Origin: Verrucomicrobiota bacterium
GTDB lineage: Bacteria > Verrucomicrobiota > Verrucomicrobiia > Limisphaerales > J093
DNA: 64,000 nucleotides
Direction of reading: 5' to 3'
Assembly (NCBI GenBank): GCA_029556615.1
Contig: JAKQDD010000210.1
Span: forward strand, 89,870-153,869
The position numbers and the translations under genes were made by a program. Shown in pieces: positions 33,343-43,127 of the stretch. The first letter of the stretch is position 1; each line of letters starts with the position of its first letter. The notes under the pieces were generated by a model. That model saw only the letters and a list, made by a program, of their open reading frames with translations, had not been told where the DNA came from and did no database searches.

Positions 33343-35964
33343 ATGAAGAGACCGTTTGTGACTGTCATTCTTGCCGGGGGCAGAGGCACCCGGATGGGAT
33401 CGGGCGATCGTCACAAGGTGTGTTTCGACGTGCTCGGGGTGCCGGTGATCGTGCGAGCGCTCGAGACGTACAACCTCTGCGGATCCCGGTTGAACATCGT
33501 GGTCGTGGGCACCAAGGCGGAGGAGGTCATGGCGACCGTCAACGAGCGGCTGCCCGGCACCGTGTTTGCCTATCAGGAATCACCGCGAGGGACCGGCCAC
33601 GCAGCCCGCAAGGCGGCGGATATCCTCGAGCGCTCGCGATTCGACGGCGATGTTCTGGTGGTGGCGGGAGACAAGCTGATCGAGCCAAGGGTCATCCGGC
33701 AGCTGCTTGCCGCCCACTGGCATTCCGAGGCCGATGTCACCCTGGCGACCGCCCGTCGGCCCCCGGGATCGAGCACGGGCATCCTGTTGAGAACCGCCCG
33801 GGGCAACATCGTCGGCATCCTGGAAGAAGGGGAGCGGCAGCGGCGACTGGCTCTGGCGGCGTTGGGGAGGGACTTCGGGCGGCGGGCGGACTTGGGCCGG
33901 GCGGAGGTCGAACGGCGGGTCCGGGCGCAGTGCGACGCCAAGGCGGCGGCGGCCCTGCTGGCCGAGCTCGAGCGGGGGGGGATGACGGCAACGTCGCTGG
34001 ACCGGGAGACGTTCAGGCACGCCTTCGGCGAGGACGAACGCGCGGGCGTCTTGCAGGTCGGGTGCGAGGCGGTCGAGGCCGCCCGGATCCTGGATCGGTT
34101 CGACCAGATGAACCTCTCGACCTATGTGTTCCGGGCGGGGGTGCTGTGCGAAGCGCTGGGCCGGCTCCGGCCGGCGCGCGGCACCCAGGAGGAGTACCTG
34201 ACGGATGTGATCGAGATCCTGGCGCATCGGACGCCGCCGGCGCGCGTGGCGGGCTGCGCCGTGGCTGATGTGCGGGATCTGATGGCCTACAACAACCCCA
34301 CCGAACTGGCCGCGCTCGAGGCGGAATACCGGCGCAAGCACGGGCCTGACGCTGCGGTCGAGGCGGCCGTGTCCCCGCGGACACTGGCTCCGGCGGGCGC
34401 GTGGGATCGCCTGCTGAAGGCGCCATCGGCGGCGGCGAGGCGTCAGATGCAGCGCGGGTACGGAGACGAAGTCCCGTGGCTGGAGTTGGGTCGGGCGGTC
34501 GAGGCGTTCATCCGGAGGTTCGGTGCGGCGCGCGAGATGGCGCTGATCCGATCGCCGGGCCGGATCAATCTCCTGGGGCGCCACATTGATCACCAGGGCG
34601 GCCCGGTGAACGTGATGGCGATCAACCGGGAGGTCATCGCTGTGGCGGCGCCGCGCACGGACGATGTCGTCTCGATGGCCAATGCGGATGAAGCCCGATT
34701 CTCCGGTCGGACGTTCCGGATTGCGGACCTGGTGGCGAACCTGGACTGGGAAGACTGGCAGGGAGTGATCGATGGGCCGCGGTTGCAGCGGATGCTGGAC
34801 GAAGCCCGGGGCGACTGGGCCACGTACGCGAAGGCGGCGGTGTTGCGGCTGCAGGAGCAGTTCCGGGACCAACCGCTGCGAGGGATGGACTTGGTGGTCG
34901 CCGGCAACATCCCGATGGGCGCCGGGTTGAGTTCGTCCTCGGCGCTGGTGGTCGCGGTCGCCGAGGCGGTCACCGCATTCAACCGGCTGCCGGTCAGCGC
35001 CCGGCGCCTCGTGAGCCTCTGCGGCGAGGGCGAGTGGTTCGTCGGCACCCGGGGCGGCGCGGCGGATCACGCGGCCATCAAGCTCTCCCGACGGGGCTGC
35101 GTCACCTGCGTCGGCTTCTTCCCGTTCCGGATCGAGGATTCCGCGCCGGCCCTGCCCGGGCACGACCTTATCGTCTGCAATTCCGGGATCCACGCGGGCA
35201 AATCCCATCGGGCGCGGAACGCCTTCAATGCGCGGGTGACGGCCTATCATCTCGGCCGGTTTTGGCTCCGGCGGGCGCGGCCGGACCTGGCGCCGGCGAT
35301 CGAGCACTTGCGCGACGTGACCGCGGAGCGTCTGGGGCTGCGCCGGGCGGAGTTCGCCGCGCTGCTGGGGCAACTGCCGGTGCGGTGGAGTCGGCGCCAA
35401 GCCGAGGCGATCCTCCGGAAGGAAGGGCCCGCGGAACGGGAGCGGATCGAGCGGTTGTTCATGACACACGATGCGCCGCCCGAGGGCTACGCGGTGCGGG
35501 ACGTGGTCCTGTTCGGCCTCTCGGAGATGGCGCGCGCCCGCCGGTGTCTCGACCTGTTGCGGCGTGGCGACGGGCGGGCGCTGGGCCGGCTGATGACGCT
35601 CTCGCACGACGGCGACCGTGTCTCTCGACCGACCGGGCGCGGCACCTGGCGACGCGCGGTGCGGTCTGTGTCCGATGCGGATCTTGCGGCGTGGGGCGGG
35701 CGCCCGGCTTCTGAGGGGGACGTTGGGGAGTTGACCGGGAGCTATGCGTGCAGCACGCCGGAGCTGGATCGGATCGTGGATCTGGCGTTGCGCTGTCCGG
35801 GGGTCGAGGGTGCGCAGCTGGCCGGCGCCGGCCTCGGCGGCTGCGTCATGGTGCTTGCACAACAGGCCCACACGCCCGACGTCCTCGCGACCCTGGCCGG
35901 ACACGGGATTCAGGCGGAGGTGTTCCGCCCCATCGCGGGCGCCTGCGCGCTCGAGATGGCCTGA
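33343..35964 (+). CDS. Fused nucleotidyltransferase and galactokinase-like GHMP kinase
   Basis: 873 aa, two enzymes in one chain. Residues 1-320 are a GlmU-type nucleotidyltransferase: ILAGGRGTRMGSGDRHKVCF (9-28) is the LxGGxGTRM...K signature and VVAGDK (106-111) the metal site. Residues 380-873 are a galactokinase-type GHMP kinase: GRINLLGRHIDHQGG (406-420), IPMGAGLSSSSAL (523-534) and TRGGAADHA with the catalytic Asp (569-577). In the sugar-binding motif GEHTDYN, Glu is replaced by Arg and Tyr-Asn by His-Gln, so the substrate is probably not plain galactose. Logical product: an NDP-sugar made from free sugar. The order resembles bifunctional FKP but with a different nucleotidyltransferase. 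A TTG start at 33268 is less likely. Confidence 0.85.
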   Translation: MKRPFVTVILAGGRGTRMGSGDRHKVCFDVLGVPVIVRALETYNLCGSRLNIVVVGTKAEEVMATVNERLPGTVFAYQESPRGTGHAARKAADILERSRFDGDVLVVAGDKLIEPRVIRQLLAAHWHSEADVTLATARRPPGSSTGILLRTARGNIVGILEEGERQRRLALAALGRDFGRRADLGRAEVERRVRAQCDAKAAAALLAELERGGMTATSLDRETFRHAFGEDERAGVLQVGCEAVEAARILDRFDQMNLSTYVFRAGVLCEALGRLRPARGTQEEYLTDVIEILAHRTPPARVAGCAVADVRDLMAYNNPTELAALEAEYRRKHGPDAAVEAAVSPRTLAPAGAWDRLLKAPSAAARRQMQRGYGDEVPWLELGRAVEAFIRRFGAAREMALIRSPGRINLLGRHIDHQGGPVNVMAINREVIAVAAPRTDDVVSMANADEARFSGRTFRIADLVANLDWEDWQGVIDGPRLQRMLDEARGDWATYAKAAVLRLQEQFRDQPLRGMDLVVAGNIPMGAGLSSSSALVVAVAEAVTAFNRLPVSARRLVSLCGEGEWFVGTRGGAADHAAIKLSRRGCVTCVGFFPFRIEDSAPALPGHDLIVCNSGIHAGKSHRARNAFNARVTAYHLGRFWLRRARPDLAPAIEHLRDVTAERLGLRRAEFAALLGQLPVRWSRRQAEAILRKEGPAERERIERLFMTHDAPPEGYAVRDVVLFGLSEMARARRCLDLLRRGDGRALGRLMTLSHDGDRVSRPTGRGTWRRAVRSVSDADLAAWGGRPASEGDVGELTGSYACSTPELDRIVDLALRCPGVEGAQLAGAGLGGCVMVLAQQAHTPDVLATLAGHGIQAEVFRPIAGACALEMA

Positions 35965-36095
35965 TGGGCCAGTCCCCGGGCGAAGGACCGCGTGGAACCA
36001 GAACGCCTTCCGGGGCGCGGGTCGTCTGACCCGCAGCGGCCCGGTCAGCGGACCCGCCTCGCTGCGCTTCAGGAGAAGCGCGCGGATGGGAACCG

Positions 36096-37112
36096 CTACT
36101 TGAGGACGGGGCGGAGGAGCATGTTGCGGTAATCGACCGCTTCGTGGTCGCCCTGAAGATAGAGGGGGCCGGGCCGGGATTCATCGGACCAGAGGGCGCC
36201 GCCGGTGCAGCCGAGAACCGGCTGGTTGTTGATGATCGTCACGCCGTTGAGGATGACCGTCAGATGGCGATCGACGAGCGTGATGTCCATGGTCTGCCAC
36301 TCGCCGGGGGCCTTGGCGGGGTTGGACGAGGGGGTGATCCGACTGTAGAGCCCGCCCATGCCGTGGGAGTCGGGGGCCTTGTTGTAGCTGTCGGCCACCT
36401 GGATTTCATAGATGCCGCGGAGGTAGATGCCGCTGTTGCCGCTCCGCGGGACGTTGACCTCCAGGGTGAGATTGAAGTCTTCGAATTCGCGGTCGGTCCG
36501 GAGGTTGCCGTAGTGCTTGCCGGAGTTCTTGTCCGGCCGATTCACGAGGCAGCCGTCCTTGGCGCTCCAGCCATTGGCAGCGCCGGACTCGATCAGGCGC
36601 CAACCGGCGAGGTCGCGCCCGTTGAACAAGCGGATCGGCTCGCCGAACTTGACCTTGCTGAGATCGGGGGCGGGCGGGAGGTCGGGGATGCGCTGGCCGG
36701 TGAACCGGGATTCGTTGATGCCGAGGCCGTCCTCGCGGGGGCTGTAGAGCGTGAGGTTCAGGGTCGAGCCGTCGCGCGTGGCGATGATGGCGTCGGTGAA
36801 CTGCTGGGTGCGGATGACCTTGCCGTCCGCGTCCTTGCGGCGGACATCGCGGCTGCGGGTCACATACAACACATCGTCGCTGAAGAAGACGCTCGATACG
36901 GGGACGACGCTGCCGCCGCCCCAGAGGATGCTGGCATCGTACCAGCCATTGGCCTTCGTGATGCCGAGCCAGCCGGCGCCCCCGCCGGGGATCGTCAGGG
37001 CCCAGCGGCCGAGGAAACCGTCATCCGCCAGAGCCGTCAGCGAAGCGCCGACCACCAGACTGCCACAAAGAAGACCGCGCAGGGCGCGCCCAAAAATGCC
37101 GTGAACTTGCAT
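36096..37112 (-). CDS. DUF1080 (3-keto-disaccharide hydrolase-like) secreted protein
   Basis: 338 aa. Signal peptide (MQVHGIFGRALRGLLCGS... ending ALA), an N-terminal strand-rich region (30-165), then the DUF1080 jelly-roll: IRLFNGRDLAGWRLIE, NLRTDREFEDFNLTLEV, RSGNSGIYLRG, YEIQVADSYN and GEWQTMDITLV are the family's hallmark segments. DUF1080 proteins are abundant in Verrucomicrobia and Planctomycetes; some hydrolyse 3-keto-glycosides. Exported, probably acting on plant or algal sugars. Start uncertain: 37112 begins the signal peptide, 37139 is an alternative, and neither has a good ribosome-binding site. Confidence 0.87.
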   Translation of the reverse strand: MQVHGIFGRALRGLLCGSLVVGASLTALADDGFLGRWALTIPGGGAGWLGITKANGWYDASILWGGGSVVPVSSVFFSDDVLYVTRSRDVRRKDADGKVIRTQQFTDAIIATRDGSTLNLTLYSPREDGLGINESRFTGQRIPDLPPAPDLSKVKFGEPIRLFNGRDLAGWRLIESGAANGWSAKDGCLVNRPDKNSGKHYGNLRTDREFEDFNLTLEVNVPRSGNSGIYLRGIYEIQVADSYNKAPDSHGMGGLYSRITPSSNPAKAPGEWQTMDITLVDRHLTVILNGVTIINNQPVLGCTGGALWSDESRPGPLYLQGDHEAVDYRNMLLRPVLK

Positions 37113-37380
37113 GGCGTCGTTATGGGCAGAACCCGGCATCGCGCCAAGGAAAATCCGATCCCGGACAGGATAGGGGGACAGGTTCACAGTTGGGCTGCCC
37201 CGGAGCGTACGCCACGGCGGCCGATGAAATGGTCACGTTCGAGAAGGCGGCCGGCAGGTTGCAGTCCGTGCGGGTGCTGTGAGCCATCCCCGCGACGTCG
37301 CCGATGCCCTGGCGAATGCGGCAGCGGGCTTCTTTCAGCTCATCCGGCCGTGACGGTTCCGATTGTCCGGAGGAAGGGGC

Positions 37381-38214
37381 TCACGAGCCGCCCTCGGTCG
37401 GTTTCAACCAGGGAGTGCCCGACCAGAACCACCGGGAGGGCTTGAGCGTTTCGGCGTGGCCGTCGACGAAGGCGACGGCGCTGCGCCCGCCGTGGCGCGG
37501 GTGCGGTCCACCCCAGTTGGGATCGTCCGACGTCACCCCGCCGGTGTTGGGGGCGTCGTTCCCGGGGTCGTGAATGATCCAGCAGCCAGCCTTCTCGGGG
37601 GTGATCGAGGTGACGCACTTGAGGGGGTCGGTGGTTCGCTGGGGTTTCGTGCCGGCGTCCGTGAGATGCACGGTTGCCGTCGGAACACGAACGGCGGCTT
37701 CCGTCAGCGATGGCCAATCCTTGATATCCCAGACATTGGGCCAGTCGCAGCCGCCCAATCGGAAGTTCATGCCGTAGTTGGACACGGCCTTGTCCGGCGC
37801 CTCGCTCGGGTAGTTCTGGAGGAACTCCTTGAACTTCTTGGTGCGCACCGGGCAGAGGAGGAGATTGGTGGATTGCGAGTAGGGGAGCAGGAAGTTGAAC
37901 CAGGCCTTGCGGAAGACGTTGTTGCCGCGGACTTGGAAGGTGTGGGGGTACTTGCCGTTGAAGTCGTCGGCGTAGACCTTGGTCGCGATCATGCACTGCC
38001 GGAGGTTGTTGAGGCACGATGTCGCCTGCCCCTTCTGTTTGGCCTTGGACAAGGCGGGGAGGAGCATCCCGGCCAGGATCGCGATGATCGCGATCACCAC
38101 CAGCAGCTCGATCAGGGTGAACGCCCGGCACGGACGGCCGGAAAAGCCGCGCGTGTCCTGCAACGACCCTCCTTGTCCGGAGGACCGCCTCATGATGGGG
38201 GGAAGTAGGAGCAT
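37381..38214 (-). CDS. Prepilin-type (H-X9-DG) pseudopilin-like protein
   Basis: 277 aa. A long basic leader (ending RPCRA) precedes FTLIELLVVIAIIAILAG, the type IV prepilin motif and helix, followed by MLLPALSKAKQKGQATSCL, typical of the PVC-phylum family. The C-terminal domain includes RHGGRSAVAFVDGHAE, the H-X9-DG motif (His to Asp-Gly spacing intact). The ATG at 38214 lies 4 bp after the stop of the upstream glycoside hydrolase, which fixes it as co-transcribed. Unlike the pseudopilin at 18290, its leader contains no dispersed element. Confidence 0.87.
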   Translation of the reverse strand: MLLLPPIMRRSSGQGGSLQDTRGFSGRPCRAFTLIELLVVIAIIAILAGMLLPALSKAKQKGQATSCLNNLRQCMIATKVYADDFNGKYPHTFQVRGNNVFRKAWFNFLLPYSQSTNLLLCPVRTKKFKEFLQNYPSEAPDKAVSNYGMNFRLGGCDWPNVWDIKDWPSLTEAAVRVPTATVHLTDAGTKPQRTTDPLKCVTSITPEKAGCWIIHDPGNDAPNTGGVTSDDPNWGGPHPRHGGRSAVAFVDGHAETLKPSRWFWSGTPWLKPTEGGS

Positions 38215-38218
38215 GGGT

Positions 38219-39694
38219 TCAGGGGGTGGCGGGCTGCCGATCGAGCCGGAGGACAATGTCGTGGACGAAAAGCGGCGAGCGGAGGCGGGCGATGCCATGG
38301 AGGTGATCCTGGGTGCCGCGGGCGATGACCTTGCCCAGCACCGGGCAGAACCACGCGACCCGGTAGAACCCCGGCGGCAATTCAAGATCGAGGGTCATCG
38401 ATCGGTAGGCCGGCTCGGCGTCCGCAGGCGGCGGTTTCTTGGCCTTGTCCGGCCTGAGGGCGACATAAACGGCGTAGGTCCGGCCCGGCCGGCTCAGGGC
38501 GCGGGCGGTGCAATCGTCGGGAACGCCGCCCTTGACCACGTCCGCATCGGGAGCCAGGCGGACGACGCCGAGGCCGTCGAGGAACCGCCGCAACGCGCCG
38601 AACTGGCGCCGGAGCTCCGGATTGCCGCCGCCGGGCTGCGTGGCCGGATACCGGAACCGTCCGTTCTCGTGCCCGACCGCAAACGAGTAATCCAAGTGGT
38701 TGAACAGACCGCCGCCGGCCATGAGGAAGTTCCAGGCCTCGACCCGGTAGGGGAGGTCGTTCGTGCCGTTGAAACCCGTCTCGTTGTCGCCGATGACGCG
38801 GTTCAGCCCGTAATTGAGGGGGACGGCGTCCGGCGGGGACGCGTAGTGGAAATTGAAGATCGAGACGGCAGGGTGGGGTTTCTCGACGCGCGCCTTGCCG
38901 TTGGCGATGTTCTGCGAGATCAAATGCCGAACGGACAGGCCGCGCTCGGCGTCGGTGATCACCTCGGCGATGTGATGTTGCCACTCGATGGTCACGCCGC
39001 CGAAGTAGGGCTCGTTGCAGATCTCGTAGTAGAGATTGTCGAAAGGGGCGAGCTCCGCGACGATGCGCCGGACCATGGCCTCCTGATGGGCCAGCAGACC
39101 GCCGTGACGATCGAGGGTGTAAACGTTGGTCCGGGCGACGGTGCCCACGCCGTTGACGTTGTTCGAGGCGTTCAGGGGACTGAGCCGCCATTGCGATTCG
39201 TCGTAGAAGGGACAGAACAAGTTCAGCTCGACGACCACCCCCCGGCGGGAGGCCTCGGCGAGAAAGGCCTTCAGCCGCTCGAAGTACGCAGGGTCCCATC
39301 GCGTCAGGTCGAAGCGGTTCCCGCCGTTGGCGTAGCCAGGCTGGGCGCTGCGGGCCCAGGGACAAAGGAACCGGCCGGCCGCGGGCGCCAGGGTGTTGCT
39401 GGCGATATTGAACGCCCCCGGCGGCTCGACGTACGCGCCGGCGAACGTCCGCGTCAGGTTGAGGCCGTCCCGGGCAAGCGTTCGCAGGTAGCGGACGTAA
39501 TTGAAGTCGCGGTTCAACACCGCCCCGTAGTGCTCGCCCGAGGTCACGAGCACCGTGGGCTGGCCGCGGAAGAGGAAGTAATGCGGATTGTCCGGGTAAA
39601 GGGTCAGAGGCACCGCCGCCAGCGGTCTCCAGGCGAAGACCAAACCCAGGAGAGCGCCCGGAACGAGCACCCCCCGCAGGATCGCGTGTGTCAT
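38219..39694 (-). CDS. Secreted GH5-like (beta/alpha)8 glycoside hydrolase
   Basis: 491 aa with signal peptide (MTHAILRGVLVPGALLG...PLAAV). The body reads as a clan-A retaining barrel: EHYGAVLNRDFNYVRYLRTL near the start, LNLTRTFAGAYVEPPGAF, GVVVELNLFCPFYDESQW, then YEICNEPYFGG with the NEP acid/base glutamate and IGDNETGFNG with the presumed nucleophile Glu, followed by a beta-rich C-terminal domain. Related to GH5/DUF4038-type enzymes of plant-polysaccharide degraders; the polymer is unknown. First gene of a two-gene unit with the pseudopilin 4 bp downstream. Confidence 0.75.
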   Translation of the reverse strand: MTHAILRGVLVPGALLGLVFAWRPLAAVPLTLYPDNPHYFLFRGQPTVLVTSGEHYGAVLNRDFNYVRYLRTLARDGLNLTRTFAGAYVEPPGAFNIASNTLAPAAGRFLCPWARSAQPGYANGGNRFDLTRWDPAYFERLKAFLAEASRRGVVVELNLFCPFYDESQWRLSPLNASNNVNGVGTVARTNVYTLDRHGGLLAHQEAMVRRIVAELAPFDNLYYEICNEPYFGGVTIEWQHHIAEVITDAERGLSVRHLISQNIANGKARVEKPHPAVSIFNFHYASPPDAVPLNYGLNRVIGDNETGFNGTNDLPYRVEAWNFLMAGGGLFNHLDYSFAVGHENGRFRYPATQPGGGNPELRRQFGALRRFLDGLGVVRLAPDADVVKGGVPDDCTARALSRPGRTYAVYVALRPDKAKKPPPADAEPAYRSMTLDLELPPGFYRVAWFCPVLGKVIARGTQDHLHGIARLRSPLFVHDIVLRLDRQPATP

Positions 39695-39816
39695 GCCCGC
39701 AGACAACGACAGGTCGCGCCGGGTGGCAAGTGCAAAGAACAAGAGGCGGGACTTTCGATCTGGGCTGCGAGCTGCCCTTTTCAAACCGATGTTCAGTGAG
39801 GACCCGCCCCTTCGGG

Positions 39817-40359
39817 TCAATCCCCGTCACGCCGAGGCTGAGACAGCTTCTGGATGATGGCTGCGCCTAGGATGAGCGCGGCGTCGACAAGAAAAGCGTC
39901 TTTGAGGTGCGCATTCTGCGGGGTCTCAGGGGCGAATGCTCTATCGAGCGCTTTCGCCGTACCTGCAAGCTGCTTGCTCTTCTCGTTCACTTCCGGGTCC
40001 CGCGGTGTCTCGGTTGGCTCGCGCGTGGCGGGCTCCCGAGAGTCGGGGCGCTCCGAGGAAACGCGTACTCCTTCCCCAGTGTAGCGAAGATACACGGTCG
40101 CCTTCTCCGGCGCTTGCTGGTCCTGCGTCTTGACCGATGACTCGGTGGCATCGGGGCGTCGGCCCTCTCCCTGTGATCGTCCCATTTCGGCTTGGGGTGC
40201 GTCGGGCGCCACGCGCTCAAGGCGCTCCATCAGGCCCTTCGCATCAGTCTCGGTCGGCCGGTCGGTCGATTGTCCGACGGTCTTCGTGTCGCGGGCATCA
40301 GCTTGCCCCTGCAACTGCCGCGGAGACTCGTTCGCCTCGCTATCGCGCGTGTCTCTCAT
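39817..40359 (-). CDS. Charged disordered protein coupled to the HerA-like ATPase
   Basis: 180 aa. Residues 1-140 are very rich in Asp, Glu, Arg, Gln, Thr and Pro and look disordered. The C-terminus (residues 145-175) has the pattern KDAFLVDAALILGAAIIQKL, a hydrophobic helix that could insert in a membrane or pack on the ATPase. The ATG overlaps the ATPase stop (ATGA at 40356-40359), so the two are translationally coupled. No family recognised. The coupling suggests an accessory or regulatory subunit of the ATPase. Confidence 0.65.
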   Translation of the reverse strand: MRDTRDSEANESPRQLQGQADARDTKTVGQSTDRPTETDAKGLMERLERVAPDAPQAEMGRSQGEGRRPDATESSVKTQDQQAPEKATVYLRYTGEGVRVSSERPDSREPATREPTETPRDPEVNEKSKQLAGTAKALDRAFAPETPQNAHLKDAFLVDAALILGAAIIQKLSQPRRDGD

Positions 40360-43127
40360 GGTGTTGCCGCTCCCGGAAACCACTTCAGGAGCAGTTCTGG
40401 TCGAATCGGAGCCCGGCGGCCGGAATCCGTGGCCATCCAGAGACTGTCAAAAAGGGCGGCAGCCATTTTTGAAGACTGTTCGCCATCTAGACTTGCCTCC
40501 GGGAAATGGCTCCGGACGCACTCCGTTGCCTTGGCCACCAGTTCGCTCATTACCTTTCCAGCCTGTGGATCATAGGCTTCATCCTGGGGCAGGCTCAAGA
40601 GTAAAGCGATTTGCTGTTCGAACAACTTGACCGCCTCGCCAAGTCCCACGTCCAGCAGGACTCCCCGCTCAATGCGGAGCAACGTCGCCTTTTGTCGTGC
40701 TTGATCGAGGTCTTCCTGCAGCCGGGATAGCATGTCGTGCCTCAGCGGTTCGCTGGTCGGGGCTATGCGGTGGTCATGAGCATACCCTTCGCCTGTCACG
40801 GCGGGGTCTGCGTCAAGCCCGACGTTCGCACGCGTCGCCTCGTCGGGTCGCGGCGGTCTGTATCGCGGGACTTCGAGGAACGTCGTTCGCTGCAGGCCAA
40901 CGGTGAACAACGCAGCGTGGCCCGGGGGGAGCTTCGCCAGGAACTCGGCTTGCTCCTCGGACATCACCATCGTGCGGGCGACCGCGAGCCTGTCGTCAGC
41001 ATCGCGCAGTTGATGGACGATCTGTGTGCCGGTGTTGCGCATGGCGTCCGGGGCCAGCTTCTGAGGGGACTGGTCAGCGATGATGATGCCCTCGCCGTAA
41101 GACCGCATTTCGGCAAGCATGTTGGCGAGGGTCTGCACGGCTTGGAACAGAGCATTGCTGACATCAAGGCCGGAGCGATCCTCCGTTCTGGGGAACACGT
41201 TGTGAGCTTCCTCGATCACCGTCAAGTGCCTCAAACTCGAGGCCTGCCCCTGCACCTCACGATACTCCCGTACGTGAACAAGGAGGAACAACGTCAAGAG
41301 TATCTTGTCTTGCGTCCGCAGGTCGTTCATCTCGATGACCGTCGGGCGCGTGTAGAGCCGGCTGGGGTCTACCGAACGATCCGTGTTCAGCATCTTCCCG
41401 AGGCTGCCGGCCGTCAACGGATAGAAGCGGCTCCGGATCGCTCCGCTGAGATCGGCAGTCATGTTTGTGCCGTAGCCGCGTCTGGCGATGACGAGTTCGG
41501 CGCGCTCGAACAAGTCCTCCATCGTCGGGAATTGCCTTTGCGGGTCGTCGCTTGCCACCGTAGACAGGTCTTTCCACCCGCAATCTCCGTAGCTCTCCTC
41601 GAGCGCTTGCTGGAGGATTGACGGCAGCACGCCGAATTGAGGCAGAGCCGCTTCAAGGCAGGTGAGGACCCGGCCCAGATGGGTTTCGATGCGGACACCA
41701 GCCAGCGGCTGGAGCGGATTGAAGCGCAGCGGAGCTGCGGTTTCATCCCCGGCCGTGAACACGACGACCTTCGTCGGATCCTGCCCCTTGGGCTGATACC
41801 AGCAGCGGACTTCACTGAGGCCCCGGTACTCCTTCTTGGCGGGTTCCAGGACGAGAAAGGGAACGTGGTGAGCATTCCACGCGTGATGCAGCAGCGTGAG
41901 CGTCGTCTCCGTCTTCCCGCTACCTGTAAACCCGGTGATGAGCACATGGCGGGTCAGGACCGACAACGGGAGGCGGACTTGCCTTCCGTCGAACAGTCTG
42001 CCGAGTGGAATCGATGGCTGGTCGGGAGGAGGGTCGAGAACCCTCGGTCCGGGAGAGAAGTCCGGCGGGAGTTGACACACCTCGATCCCCGGGAAGCCGG
42101 CTTTCACGGAGATTGGGAGGCGGAAACACGTGGCTGCGCCCCTGGCATCCATCAGCATCGTCACACAACGTGGCGACGGGCGCTCGGGGAGCGGGGAGAT
42201 CCCCGGATCTGGCGGTGATCCGCGGAGAATCTCGTTGACTTTGTCCAGGTCCCGCTTCGTCGTGACCGGTACGACCATGGCTTGGGACTCCAAGGGCAGG
42301 CTTAAGCCGCCACCGGCCGTGACCGAGGGATGCTGGGATTCGATGTCAGCCGCGAGGATGCTCGCGACGGTGCGGGCGGTGTTGGGGCACGGCGACATGA
42401 CGAAGGTCTGGACCCAAAAAGCGCGATTGAGTCGCTTCAACTTCTCACCGATCACGTGAGCGGCGGAGGCTGCCTGGGTGTTCTTGTGCTCGCCCGTTGC
42501 CCCGGGGCTATACTGATGCCGCGTGCAGGCCAGCGTCTGCAGTCTCATGGACAGGTTGCAGATCTCCATCTGCTCCCTTAGTGCCAGGCTTCTCGGACTG
42601 ACCACAGTGCAGAGTCGCGTGGGCGTGCCATGCGCGAGCAAGGATCGGATGGGGGCGGAGAAGACGCCTGTCGGTCCCCACCACGCCCCGCAGGCGTAGA
42701 ACTTTTCGTTAACCAACGGGTTCAAGCTTGGCTCGATCATTGCTTCCCACGGACGCACCTCGAACACATGCCAATCGTGGTCCAACTGAAAAGGCTGCCG
42801 ATCCACTGGTTGCACTGGAATGCGGAGCGCCCTGAGACCGGCTGAGAGACGACGCTGCGCCGACCTGCAGGTCGCATCGGAATCTCCGGATGCCCCAGCA
42901 AACAGATGGATGCAGTTCGCAGTGGGATCCGAGTCATACAGCAGCAGGTAGCACGTACTTTTCGTCGAATCGGTGTCATCTACCCAAAGGCTCTCGACGA
43001 ACCGGCACCACCGGTCTAGGTGTTCGAGCATTCGGCTATTCGCATCTTCAGCTAGGAGTGTGTGATCAAAGAGAAAGTCCGGAACGTAGGGTATCCGAAA
43101 CATGCAAATCGTCGGCTTGCTATTCAT
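40356..43127 (-). CDS. HerA/FtsK-class (DUF87-like) hexameric ATPase
   Basis: 923 aa. The ATPase core occupies roughly residues 390-780: Walker A GFTGSGKTE (399-407), LVLEPAKKEYRGL, Walker B LTVIEEAHNVF (635-645), the IIADQSPQKL sensor segment with Gln, and HQLRDADDRLAVARTM, as in HerA-type DNA pumps and VirB4/TraG-like ATPases. Residues 1-390 form a domain I do not recognise. The C-terminal ~140 residues are a helical tail. Flanked by a membrane-anchored gene upstream and the coupled 180-aa gene downstream. In defence contexts HerA ATPases pair with nucleases or Sir2; no nuclease is seen here. Start at 43127 is chosen over upstream arginine-rich frame; moderately sure. Confidence 0.85.
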   Translation of the reverse strand: MNSKPTICMFRIPYVPDFLFDHTLLAEDANSRMLEHLDRWCRFVESLWVDDTDSTKSTCYLLLYDSDPTANCIHLFAGASGDSDATCRSAQRRLSAGLRALRIPVQPVDRQPFQLDHDWHVFEVRPWEAMIEPSLNPLVNEKFYACGAWWGPTGVFSAPIRSLLAHGTPTRLCTVVSPRSLALREQMEICNLSMRLQTLACTRHQYSPGATGEHKNTQAASAAHVIGEKLKRLNRAFWVQTFVMSPCPNTARTVASILAADIESQHPSVTAGGGLSLPLESQAMVVPVTTKRDLDKVNEILRGSPPDPGISPLPERPSPRCVTMLMDARGAATCFRLPISVKAGFPGIEVCQLPPDFSPGPRVLDPPPDQPSIPLGRLFDGRQVRLPLSVLTRHVLITGFTGSGKTETTLTLLHHAWNAHHVPFLVLEPAKKEYRGLSEVRCWYQPKGQDPTKVVVFTAGDETAAPLRFNPLQPLAGVRIETHLGRVLTCLEAALPQFGVLPSILQQALEESYGDCGWKDLSTVASDDPQRQFPTMEDLFERAELVIARRGYGTNMTADLSGAIRSRFYPLTAGSLGKMLNTDRSVDPSRLYTRPTVIEMNDLRTQDKILLTLFLLVHVREYREVQGQASSLRHLTVIEEAHNVFPRTEDRSGLDVSNALFQAVQTLANMLAEMRSYGEGIIIADQSPQKLAPDAMRNTGTQIVHQLRDADDRLAVARTMVMSEEQAEFLAKLPPGHAALFTVGLQRTTFLEVPRYRPPRPDEATRANVGLDADPAVTGEGYAHDHRIAPTSEPLRHDMLSRLQEDLDQARQKATLLRIERGVLLDVGLGEAVKLFEQQIALLLSLPQDEAYDPQAGKVMSELVAKATECVRSHFPEASLDGEQSSKMAAALFDSLWMATDSGRRAPIRPELLLKWFPGAATP

